The notes under the pieces were generated by a model that had not been told where the DNA came from, did no database searches, and worked only from the letters and a program-made list of their open reading frames with translations. The translations under genes and the position numbers were made by a program. Positions 1-3,975 of a stretch of DNA of 11,110 nucleotides are shown one piece after another. Position 1 is the first letter of the stretch, and every line of letters starts with the position of its first letter. Origin of the DNA: an uncultured Bacteroidales bacterium (lineage in GTDB: Bacteria; Bacteroidota; Bacteroidia; Bacteroidales; Paludibacteraceae); NCBI GenBank assembly GCA_937916355.1, contig CALFTM010000086.1:1-11110 (forward strand), given 5' to 3'.

Positions 1-365
1 TCAGGGTTCAGAATCTCTTCCGCTTGCTGTCTTGCCAGGGTGGACATTACCTCGAAGATACTGGGGATGATTTCCCGCTCGACCTCGGGTTCACAGTCCA
101 CACATTCAGCCTCTTCCTCTTCGACGGCTTCCCGTTCCATCTTGAACAGGAAGCCCAGAGTCATCAGAGAGAATTCCTCGGTGCAGTATCTCTCGCCGTC
201 GGGGGAGTTCACGATAGCCAGAACCTCGCCGGTAGCACCATCGCACACATGGGCATGATTGCCGGTGTTGTCGGCTTTCAGCATTTCCAGAATTGCGATT
301 TCCACATCATTGGTCTTGACTTCGACCTCAGCGTCATCATAGAAAACAGAGATTACATACTTCAT
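1..365 (-). CDS. Acidic hypothetical protein, 3' end beyond window edge
   Basis: Reading leftward from an ATG at 365-363, the frame stays open for 121 codons and runs off the window start. The start is supported by an AAAGGA Shine-Dalgarno about 11 nt upstream and by the promoter at 398-426. The protein begins MKYVISVFYDDAEVEVKT and contains a segment DGATGEVLAIVNSPDGERY. It then becomes strongly acidic, with a run of five glutamates interrupted once, followed by CVDCEPEVERE. The two cysteines CxxC might bind metal, but a lone pair is weak evidence. No signal peptide or membrane segment is visible. I do not recognise a family. It follows the exonuclease gene but has its own promoter, so it is a separate transcription unit. 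Confidence 0.85.
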   Translation of the reverse strand, partial: MKYVISVFYDDAEVEVKTNDVEIAILEMLKADNTGNHAHVCDGATGEVLAIVNSPDGERYCTEEFSLMTLGFLFKMEREAVEEEEAECVDCEPEVEREIIPSIFEVMSTLARQQAEEILNP

Positions 366-397
366 AGTTATCAATTCCTTTCGTTTGTTGTATCAAC

Positions 398-426
398 ATT
401 ATAGCATGGATTTGGGGGTTTGTCAA
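398..426 (-). promoter_or_regulatory. Extended -10 sigma-70/A promoter for the partial gene at 1-365
   Basis: On the minus strand TTGACA (426-421), 17-bp spacer, TATAAT (403-398), with TGC directly before the -10. It lies 33 nt upstream of the ATG at 365. Confidence 0.9.
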
Positions 427-435
427 CCCCCAAAT
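410..435 (-). other. 11-bp stem-loop containing the -35 box
   Basis: Perfect inverted repeat 410-420 / 425-435 with a 4-nt loop. The -35 hexamer (421-426) occupies the loop and the first two pairs of one arm. It lies just after the exonuclease stop codon (448-446). On the minus strand no U-tract follows; on the plus strand an eight-T run lies a few bases beyond the stem. Confidence 0.8.
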
Positions 436-445
436 TCAATTTTTT

Positions 446-1105
446 TTAGAATCTTGCCTTGACGGTCTGGAAGCGGTTGGGAGCATCGCCCTTGTGAATG
501 TTGCGCTCAAACTTTCGGTGAGTTGCCCAGACCGCACGCAGAATCTCAGCTTCGATTTCACAGTCAGACAGGGCGGTGTGTTCTTCCACGAAAGACACAT
601 CCCCAGACAGGAAGCGGTAGCAAACTTCGGCGGTCATCTGGATGTTTCCGCTCTTGGTAACAAAACCATTTTCACAGCAGAACTTGTTGTACTTGCGATA
701 CTTGCCGATGGTTTCAAAGAAAGCCTGCCAAGTGTCGATGAACTCCATCCCCTCGACACACTCAGAAACGAAAGTCTTGTTGAAGTCGAATCCGCTGTTG
801 TGGGCACAGGCGCAGGAGACATTGTTCTCGGTCAGCCAAGTGGAGAAGATTTCCTTGGCTTCGGCTTCGGTGTAGCAGAGAACTGTTGCAGGGTCGCGCA
901 GGAGATTCAGATAGTATTCTTTCTTAGCCTTGCCGTAAAAGGCAGAATCCAGAAGCAGGTTGCCAATGACAACGATGTTGATTCGGCTGACTTCTTCTCT
1001 CTTGGTGAGTGCGATACCTGCACAGTGGTAGGTGGGACAGTGGGCACTTGCGGCACCCCCCAGAGTTTCAGTATCGATAATAGCAAAAGTTTTTTCAGTA
1101 AACAT
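446..1105 (-). CDS. DEDDh-family 3'-5' exonuclease (DnaQ-like)
   Basis: A 219-aa protein with the three exonuclease motifs of the RNase T/DnaQ superfamily. Exo I is AIIDTET (D11, E13), Exo II is AHNSGFD (D107), and Exo III is HTALSDCEIEAE (H176, D181). The acidic residues bind two catalytic metal ions and the histidine marks the DEDDh subclass, so 3'-to-5' removal of nucleotides from DNA or RNA is expected. It is a stand-alone domain with no polymerase fusion, as is common in phages and plasmids. The start is taken as ATG 1105-1103, behind AAAGGAAAGG; an in-frame TTG at 1114 is closer to that site and less likely. It is cysteine-rich for its size (for example CACAH and KFCCENG). It has its own promoter. 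Proofreading, DNA repair and RNA turnover roles cannot be told apart here. Confidence 0.9.
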   Translation of the reverse strand: MFTEKTFAIIDTETLGGAASAHCPTYHCAGIALTKREEVSRINIVVIGNLLLDSAFYGKAKKEYYLNLLRDPATVLCYTEAEAKEIFSTWLTENNVSCACAHNSGFDFNKTFVSECVEGMEFIDTWQAFFETIGKYRKYNKFCCENGFVTKSGNIQMTAEVCYRFLSGDVSFVEEHTALSDCEIEAEILRAVWATHRKFERNIHKGDAPNRFQTVKARF

Positions 1106-1134
1106 TGGTATCAATCCTTTCCTTTGATGAATTT

Positions 1135-1163
1135 ATTATAGCATACTTTGGTTGGTTTGTCAA
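1135..1163 (-). promoter_or_regulatory. Extended -10 promoter for the exonuclease gene
   Basis: TTGACA (1163-1158), 17-bp spacer, TGC then TATAAT (1140-1135) on the minus strand, 30 nt before the ATG at 1105. Confidence 0.9.
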
Positions 1164-1187
1164 GAGAAAGTTTAGAACTTTCTCTTG
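1161..1187 (-). other. 12-bp stem-loop spanning the stop codon and abutting the -35 box
   Basis: Perfect inverted repeat 1161-1172 / 1176-1187 with a 3-nt loop. The TAA stop of the 152-aa gene (1174-1172) sits in the loop. One arm encodes the last codons, the other overlaps half of the next TTGACA. There is no U-tract, so it is not a classical intrinsic terminator. Confidence 0.85.
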
Positions 1188-1630
1188 CCATCCATCAAAT
1201 CGTGGAACTTGTTCCAGTTGATACCGAACACATTACGGAAACCCTCGAACTCCATGTCCGCATAATCCATGAACTTGGACATTTCGTAGTAGCCGGGAAC
1301 ATAGCCATCAAACCGAACACCGAACTCTTTTGCAATCTTCTTGCACCAGATTTCGTCCAGCTGTTCCTCGGTGTACTTTTCCTCGGTCTTGGGGTTGACT
1401 ACTACTCGGACTTCCTTGGTGTAGGTAGTCTTTTCGGTGCGGACAACCTCAATGATGCCATACTCACGGGCAGAGGTCAGAGAGATAGCGGACAGAGTGG
1501 GATAGCGACCTTCGCTCAGTTCGTCCCGCAGTGCTTCATACTGCTTCTTGGTGAACTCGCGGGGCAGTCGGTCAAACAGTTCCTGGGTCTTGGGAGCCAG
1601 TGCCATCATAGAAGGAATGTAATGTGCCAT
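1172..1630 (-). CDS. Hypothetical protein, 152 aa
   Basis: ATG at 1630-1628 is preceded by GAGGTAA at a suitable distance and by a promoter at 1695-1723. The protein is soluble and mixed alpha/beta. A helical start (residues ~12-40, including EFTKKQYEALRDELSEG) is followed by a strand-rich stretch (EYGIIEVVRTEK, KEVRVVVNPKTEEK) and a helical, aromatic-rich C-terminal half (DEIWCKKIAKEFGVRF, YYEMSKFMDYADMEFEGF). The N-terminal third could be a helix-turn-helix, but no diagnostic motif is present. I do not recognise a family. The stop codon lies in the loop of a hairpin that touches the next gene's promoter. Confidence 0.85.
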   Translation of the reverse strand: MAHYIPSMMALAPKTQELFDRLPREFTKKQYEALRDELSEGRYPTLSAISLTSAREYGIIEVVRTEKTTYTKEVRVVVNPKTEEKYTEEQLDEIWCKKIAKEFGVRFDGYVPGYYEMSKFMDYADMEFEGFRNVFGINWNKFHDLMDGKRKF

Positions 1631-1694
1631 AGTAATTTACCTCATTTCATTTATTTGGTGGGGCTTGCCATCGCTTCCCTCACCTTGTATTTGT

Positions 1695-1723
1695 ATTATA
1701 GCATACTATAATGAATTTGTCAA
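1695..1723 (-). promoter_or_regulatory. Extended -10 promoter for the 152-aa gene
   Basis: TTGACA (1723-1718), 17-bp spacer, TGC then TATAAT (1700-1695) on the minus strand. The -35 region lies inside the left arm of a 20-bp inverted repeat (1707-1726). Confidence 0.9.
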
Positions 1724-1726
1724 GAG

Positions 1727-1943
1727 ATTTTCTCAAAAAATTCCGGACTTTTTTGATTATCTCCGCTACTTCGCCACTTCGCACGACTTGTTTCTGTGCC
1801 TCGACCCTGAGCCTATCCTCACCTTGTACTCATCACTGACCCTAGTAGGCGGAACTCTTGTAAAGGAATGGTTGGATTTCAATTCGTCACTGTTTCTGTT
1901 TCCACAGTTCATCGTGCTTTCGCCGCAAGGTTCCCCTCTTGAC
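1727..1943 (-). ncRNA. Candidate structured non-coding RNA, about 215 nt
   Basis: A strong minus-strand promoter (1950-1978) transcribes this stretch, which has no convincing gene. The only frame is a 47-codon stretch (ATG near 1909, TAG near 1766) with no Shine-Dalgarno site and an arginine/serine-rich, unconserved-looking product. The transcript shows several short hairpins closed by GNRA-type loops, for example GC-GAAA-GC near 1917-1926 and CUGU-GGAA-ACAG near 1896-1907, and a GCAC/GUGC pair near its 3' end. A closing stem is offered by the 20-bp inverted repeat at its ends. It sits just after the tRNA-like gene, a location typical of large phage RNAs such as GOLLD and ROOL, but I cannot assign it to either. 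Function unknown. Confidence 0.4.
1733..1756 (-). terminator. AT-rich hairpin at the 3' end of the candidate RNA
   Basis: Arms 1733-1740 (TCAAAAAA) and 1749-1756 (TTTTTTGA) pair over 8 bp around a TCCGGA palindrome. On the minus strand the downstream arm is itself a U-run, so it could weakly terminate the RNA started at ~1943. The stem is AT-rich, so confidence is low. Confidence 0.35.
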
Positions 1944-1949
1944 AAATTC

Positions 1950-1978
1950 ATTATAGCATACTTTGTGCTTTTTGTCAA
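1950..1978 (-). promoter_or_regulatory. Extended -10 promoter for the candidate ncRNA
   Basis: TTGACA (1978-1973), 17-bp spacer, TGC then TATAAT (1955-1950) on the minus strand. A 6-bp inverted repeat 1965-1970 / 1977-1982 includes part of the -35, as at the protein-gene boundaries. On the plus strand this same hairpin is followed directly by eight Ts. Confidence 0.85.
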
Positions 1979-1991
1979 GCACTTTTTTTTC

Positions 1992-2094
1992 TGGTGTGAT
2001 GGGTTGGAGTCGAACCAACAAGTTCTCGTCGGAGGCTTTCACTCCGGTGTCTGCGGTTTTACCTTGAGCGTCCATGCCATTGGACTACCACCAC
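1992..2094 (-). tRNA. tRNA-like gene with encoded CCA and an abnormal core
   Basis: On the minus strand: a 7-bp acceptor stem GTGGTGG (2094-2088) / CCATCAC (2002-1996) with one G-T pair, then a TA linker. The D-arm is GTCC-AATGGCAT-GGAC and the T-arm is GTTGG-TTCGACT-CCAAC (2019-2003). Discriminator A and encoded CCA follow (1995-1992). These parts are canonical. The 50 nt between D- and T-arms are not: the only 5+7+5 hairpin is CGGAG-TGAAAGC-CTCCG, about 22 nt too far from the D-arm, and its loop lacks the invariant T33. The total of about 100 nt exceeds ordinary class II tRNAs. It could be a degenerate or interrupted tRNA, an unusual phage tRNA, or a tRNA-mimicking RNA. The amino acid cannot be assigned. 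Confidence 0.55.
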
Positions 2095-2217
2095 ATCTTG
2101 CCAAGTCTTATATTTTTCCGAGAAGATACTTGACTAGAACCTCGTTTGTGGGTCCGGCCCCCACACCACCCCTGTGGCTACTACCGGCTTGGGTGGGCCT
2201 CTCTCGCCTCACCTGTT
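2095..2217 (-). ncRNA. Structured 5' leader of the tRNA-like transcript
   Basis: About 120 nt lie between the expected start of the promoter at 2224-2252 and the tRNA-like gene, with no open frame. Visible pairings on the minus strand are TGTGGG/CCCACA around a 7-nt loop and CAAG..TCTT / AAGA.CTTG around a 13-nt loop. It is GC-rich and could be a separate small RNA cut away by RNase P, or part of one larger RNA ending in the tRNA-like domain. No known family is recognised. Confidence 0.35.
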
Positions 2218-2223
2218 GATAAT

Positions 2224-2252
2224 AGTATACCAAATGATTCGGGAAAATGCAA
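2224..2252 (-). promoter_or_regulatory. Promoter for the tRNA-like transcript
   Basis: TTGCAT (2252-2247), 17-bp spacer, TGG then TATACT (2229-2224) on the minus strand. The hexamers are weaker than those of neighbouring promoters but the spacing is identical. Confidence 0.65.
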
Positions 2253-2260
2253 GCCGCAAT

Positions 2261-2375
2261 ATTGCACAAAAAATCGCTGAAAAAACTGTCTGGGGTTGGT
2301 TATTATGACGAATTCCGGCCGCTGCGAACGTGGGCGGCCGGCCAAAAAGTCAATTGGTAAAATTGCACAAAAAAT
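2261..2375. repeat. 14-bp direct repeat plus GC-rich 8-bp inverted repeat
   Basis: ATTGCACAAAAAAT occurs at 2261-2274 and again at 2362-2375, where it includes the T-tract of the real terminator. Between them CCGGCCGC (2315-2322) and GCGGCCGG (2334-2341) form an 8-bp GC-only stem. The first copy may be a relic of a second terminator. No gene lies in 2253-2366. Confidence 0.6.
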
Positions 2376-2400
2376 TCGCCCCAAGATTCTGGGGCGAATT
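2369..2400 (-). terminator. Strong intrinsic terminator after the 140-aa gene
   Basis: On the minus strand AATTCGCCCC, an 8-nt loop and GGGGCGAATT form a 10-bp stem that runs into a six-T tract. It begins a few bases after the stop codon of the 140-aa gene and is the only textbook minus-strand terminator in the left part. Confidence 0.92.
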
Positions 2401-2406
2401 TCAAAA

Positions 2407-2829
2407 TCAAATGTTTTCCAGAAGGAGGGTGCGGAACTCGTTCACGAACAGGCTCAGCAAGTCGGCAGGGATAGCCAGTTTCCATTCCTTGATGTAGCAC
2501 TTGCGGTACAGGTCATCGCCAATCTCGACCATGACTTCCCGCACATTTCCGGTTTCCTTGATGATACCCCACACGCTCAGACCATTCATCCAACCGCCCA
2601 GAGAGCAGGAAGCACCGAACAGGTCAGAGCCATAGAAGGGAGCTTCGCCGTTGGCAACCAGAATCTTCAGTAACTGCAGGCGGGTCAGAATGCCGGTGAT
2701 GTTGTTGATGTCACCCTTGCTATTGGACAGGTAGCCGAACACATCATACTGGGGAGTGCGGAAAGCATCGTACAGGTGGTCGAACTGGGACATGGAGGGC
2801 AGAGCCAGAGCAGAAAAAACTTTAATCAT
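2407..2829 (-). CDS. Hypothetical protein, 140 aa
   Basis: ATG at 2829-2827 follows AAAGGA about 10 nt upstream, nearly the same leader as the partial gene at 365. The promoter is at 2866-2894. The product is soluble with a helical N-terminus (SQFDHLYDAFRTPQYDVFGYL) and a glycine-rich centre (GSDLFGASCSLGGWMNGLSVWGI). It then has a strand (REVMVEIGDDLYRKCYI) and an amphipathic C-terminal helix (ADLLSLFVNEFRTLLL). No catalytic motif or signal peptide is seen and I do not recognise a family. It is the last gene before a strong terminator and the tRNA/ncRNA region. Confidence 0.85.
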   Translation of the reverse strand: MIKVFSALALPSMSQFDHLYDAFRTPQYDVFGYLSNSKGDINNITGILTRLQLLKILVANGEAPFYGSDLFGASCSLGGWMNGLSVWGIIKETGNVREVMVEIGDDLYRKCYIKEWKLAIPADLLSLFVNEFRTLLLENI

Positions 2830-2865
2830 AGTATCAATTCCTTTCGGTTTTCTTTTGTTGTAGTT

Positions 2866-2894
2866 ATTGTATCACAGATTGTTTGATTTGTCAA
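2866..2894 (-). promoter_or_regulatory. Extended -10 promoter for the 140-aa gene
   Basis: TTGACA (2894-2889), 17-bp spacer, TGA then TACAAT (2871-2866) on the minus strand, 37 nt before the ATG. Confidence 0.88.
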
Positions 2895-2896
2895 GG

Positions 2897-2926
2897 GGAA
2901 ATTCTCAGATTTCTCTGAGAATTTCC
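2897..2926 (-). other. 13-bp stem-loop over the HAD gene stop codon, next to the -35 box
   Basis: Perfect inverted repeat 2897-2909 / 2914-2926, loop 4 nt. The TGA stop (2907-2905) is inside one arm, the other arm is the last coding codons, and TTGACA starts three bases beyond. There is no U-tract. Confidence 0.85.
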
Positions 2927-3345
2927 ATGATGTTCTGTACATCGTGGGGGATGCCAGTCCATCCATTTCTGTTCCGTTCTTCATCATCGAACAGAATGTC
3001 GAGAGGGGTTCGGCAGAACAGTTCCTTGGGAGTGCCGTAGGGAACGATGTTGATTTCATCCCAACGGACGGAGGGCAGGTGTTCAGCAAGCCAAACCTTT
3101 TTGACTTCGGTCACTCTTGCGTTGTATTCCTTGCTTCCGCTCTTGGAAGTCCAGGAGATAACGGAGAGTCGGTAGCCTTGCTTCTGGAGTGCGTTCAGCT
3201 TGCGAGCCAGAGCGGAGAGATTCAGCAGAGGTCTTGCGATTTCGTAGGGAGTGGTATCTTCGGCTTCCAGATAGGGGAGCCAGTTCTTGACACCGTAGAG
3301 GTCAGCGATTGTGCCGTCCATGTCGAAGTTGATTGTGATAGTCAT
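2905..3345 (-). CDS. Small HAD-superfamily phosphatase/nucleotidase
   Basis: A 146-aa protein with the haloacid dehalogenase motifs in order. Motif I is FDMDGTIADL (nucleophile D8, acid/base D10), motif II is SVISWTS (S64 or T66), motif III is probably K107 in PYGTPKELF, and motif IV is DILFDDEERN (D120/D121). This supports Mg-dependent phosphoryl transfer through an aspartyl-phosphate. The compact size and small insert after motif I resemble phage and clostridial 5'(3')-deoxyribonucleotidase-like or polynucleotide-phosphatase-like proteins, but the substrate is not determined. The start ATG 3345-3343 has AAAGGAAC about 10 nt upstream. It has its own promoter (3378-3406) and no obvious operon partner. 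Confidence 0.88.
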   Translation of the reverse strand: MTITINFDMDGTIADLYGVKNWLPYLEAEDTTPYEIARPLLNLSALARKLNALQKQGYRLSVISWTSKSGSKEYNARVTEVKKVWLAEHLPSVRWDEINIVPYGTPKELFCRTPLDILFDDEERNRNGWTGIPHDVQNIMEILREI

Positions 3346-3377
3346 TTGATTCAGTTCCTTTCCTTTTTTGTACCTTA

Positions 3378-3406
3378 ATTATAGCATAGGATTTGGGGTT
3401 TGTCAA
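3378..3406 (-). promoter_or_regulatory. Extended -10 promoter for the HAD gene, overlapping an upstream stop codon
   Basis: TTGACA (3406-3401), 17-bp spacer, TGC then TATAAT (3383-3378). The TGA of TTGACA is the stop codon of the 64-aa gene (3405-3403). Confidence 0.9.
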
Positions 3407-3413
3407 GCCCCAA
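3393..3413 (-). other. Stem-loop centred on the -35 box and stop codon
   Basis: Arms 3393-3401 / 3405-3413 pair over 9 positions, with one T-G pair as read on the plus strand (one A-C mismatch on the minus strand). The -35 hexamer and the TGA stop lie at the loop. Confidence 0.7.
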
Positions 3414-3597
3414 TTCCCATTATTTTGCGGATTTCTTCATCTTTTTTATAGTGTGTGAAAGACTTGTCAAAACAGTTTTCCACAATCCATAAATCATCGC
3501 CCGTGGAGTAGTTGACAACTTTCCACAGTGTTCCGTGTTCCGGAAAGACCAGACCGCACTTGACTCTGTCGAGGGGTCTGCATTTGATTTCATCCAT
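3403..3597 (-). CDS. Hypothetical protein, 64 aa
   Basis: ATG at 3597-3595 lies 7 nt after GAGGT, a good Shine-Dalgarno. An in-frame GTG at 3606 overlaps that site and is rejected. The protein starts MDEIKCRPLDRVKCGLVF and has a strand-rich centre (TLWKVVNYSTGDDLWIVENCF). It ends in a charged helix (YKKDEEIRKIM), resembling a small SH3-like barrel, but no family is recognised. Its TGA stop is part of the TTGACA box of the HAD promoter, so its 3' end and the next promoter are inseparable. It has its own promoter at 3616-3644. Confidence 0.8.
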   Translation of the reverse strand: MDEIKCRPLDRVKCGLVFPEHGTLWKVVNYSTGDDLWIVENCFDKSFTHYKKDEEIRKIMGIGA

Positions 3598-3615
3598 GTA
3601 TCTCACCTCTTGGTT

Positions 3616-3644
3616 ATTGTATCATAGGTTGGGGCTTTTGTCAA
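3616..3644 (-). promoter_or_regulatory. Extended -10 promoter for the 64-aa gene, overlapping an upstream stop codon
   Basis: TTGACA (3644-3639), 17-bp spacer, TGA then TACAAT (3621-3616). The TGA in the -35 hexamer is the stop codon of the 74-aa gene (3643-3641). Confidence 0.88.
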
Positions 3645-3650
3645 GCCCCA
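3630..3650 (-). other. 8-bp stem-loop centred on the -35 box and stop codon
   Basis: Perfect inverted repeat 3630-3637 / 3643-3650 (TGGGGCTT/AAGCCCCA), loop 5 nt, with the stop codon and most of TTGACA in the loop and arm. No U-tract. Confidence 0.8.
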
Positions 3651-3865
3651 TAGGTACGAATTGTTTTACCAATTTCCACATGGGAGATGTTGGAAATAGT
3701 ACTATACAGTTTACGATTATTGCTAGGAGTAACCATGGTGCGAACTCCCTGATAGATGTATCCACCACCGGGATACTTTTCACCATTCTTAATGACCAGA
3801 TTCCAAATCATGCTAAATTCAATGGGGGACAGACCATTGTGCTTCTTGCGAGTAGTAGTAGCCAT
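3641..3865 (-). CDS. Hypothetical protein, 74 aa
   Basis: ATG at 3865-3863 follows AGAGGTAA at a proper distance. A longer frame reaches 3913, but its first codons lie at the promoter -10 and transcription start, so the short form is chosen. The product begins MATTTRKKHNGLSPIEFSM, has a helix (EFSMIWNLVIKNG) and a glycine-rich turn (KYPGGGYIYQGVRTMV), and ends HVEIGKTIRTYGA. It is basic and could bind nucleic acid, but this is only a guess from composition. It is the most upstream gene of the left part, and its -35 box faces the rightward promoter at 3979 across about 50 bp. Confidence 0.8.
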   Translation of the reverse strand: MATTTRKKHNGLSPIEFSMIWNLVIKNGEKYPGGGYIYQGVRTMVTPSNNRKLYSTISNISHVEIGKTIRTYGA

Positions 3866-3901
3866 AGTGATTACCTCTTTCGTTTCATTCATTGTACTTG
3901 T

Positions 3902-3930
3902 ATTATACACCATGATTTATCATTTGTCAA
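3902..3930 (-). promoter_or_regulatory. Promoter for the 74-aa gene
   Basis: TTGACA (3930-3925), 17-bp spacer, TATAAT (3907-3902) on the minus strand, 37 nt before the ATG. Unlike the other promoters here it lacks an exact TGn before the -10 and carries no hairpin. Confidence 0.88.
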
Positions 3931-3975
3931 GTACTATTTTGGGAAAATACTCACTAGAATTATTGTGCAAATTGC

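Larger units (their letters stand above)
1707..1955. repeat. Perfect 20-bp inverted repeat enclosing 209 nt of non-coding DNA
   Basis: The plus-strand sequence 1707-1726 is the exact reverse complement of 1936-1955. The right arm contains the -10 box and first transcribed bases of the promoter at 1950-1978; the left arm contains the -35 box of the promoter at 1695-1723. If transcription starts near 1943, the transcript's first eight bases (GUCAAGAG) can pair with CUCUUGAC at 1726-1719, giving a closing stem for the enclosed RNA. Confidence 0.85.

Noticed and set aside
494..1711. Long plus-strand open frames opposite the exonuclease and 152-aa genes
   Set aside because: They are antisense to genes with clear motifs, promoters and ribosome binding sites, and have no such signals themselves.
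1766..1978. A 70-codon minus-strand frame inside the candidate RNA
   Set aside because: Its first codons overlap the promoter, no Shine-Dalgarno site precedes any ATG, and the product looks random. A 47-codon internal version cannot be fully excluded.
410..1990. Plus-strand terminators (hairpins at 410-435 and 1965-1982 followed by T-runs on the plus strand)
   Set aside because: No plus-strand gene or promoter lies upstream to be terminated; the T-runs may be incidental or block antisense reading, and the other boundary hairpins lack them.
1992..2217. A tmRNA or a selenocysteine tRNA
   Set aside because: There is no tag-peptide frame or Ala-type acceptor for tmRNA, and no TCA anticodon or 6-bp D-stem for tRNA-Sec.
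2311..2343. Vector or linker contamination suggested by GAATTC next to GGCCGGCC/GCGGCC motifs
   Set aside because: The sequence is short, continuous with natural intergenic DNA and explained by an 8-bp inverted repeat; no vector sequence surrounds it.
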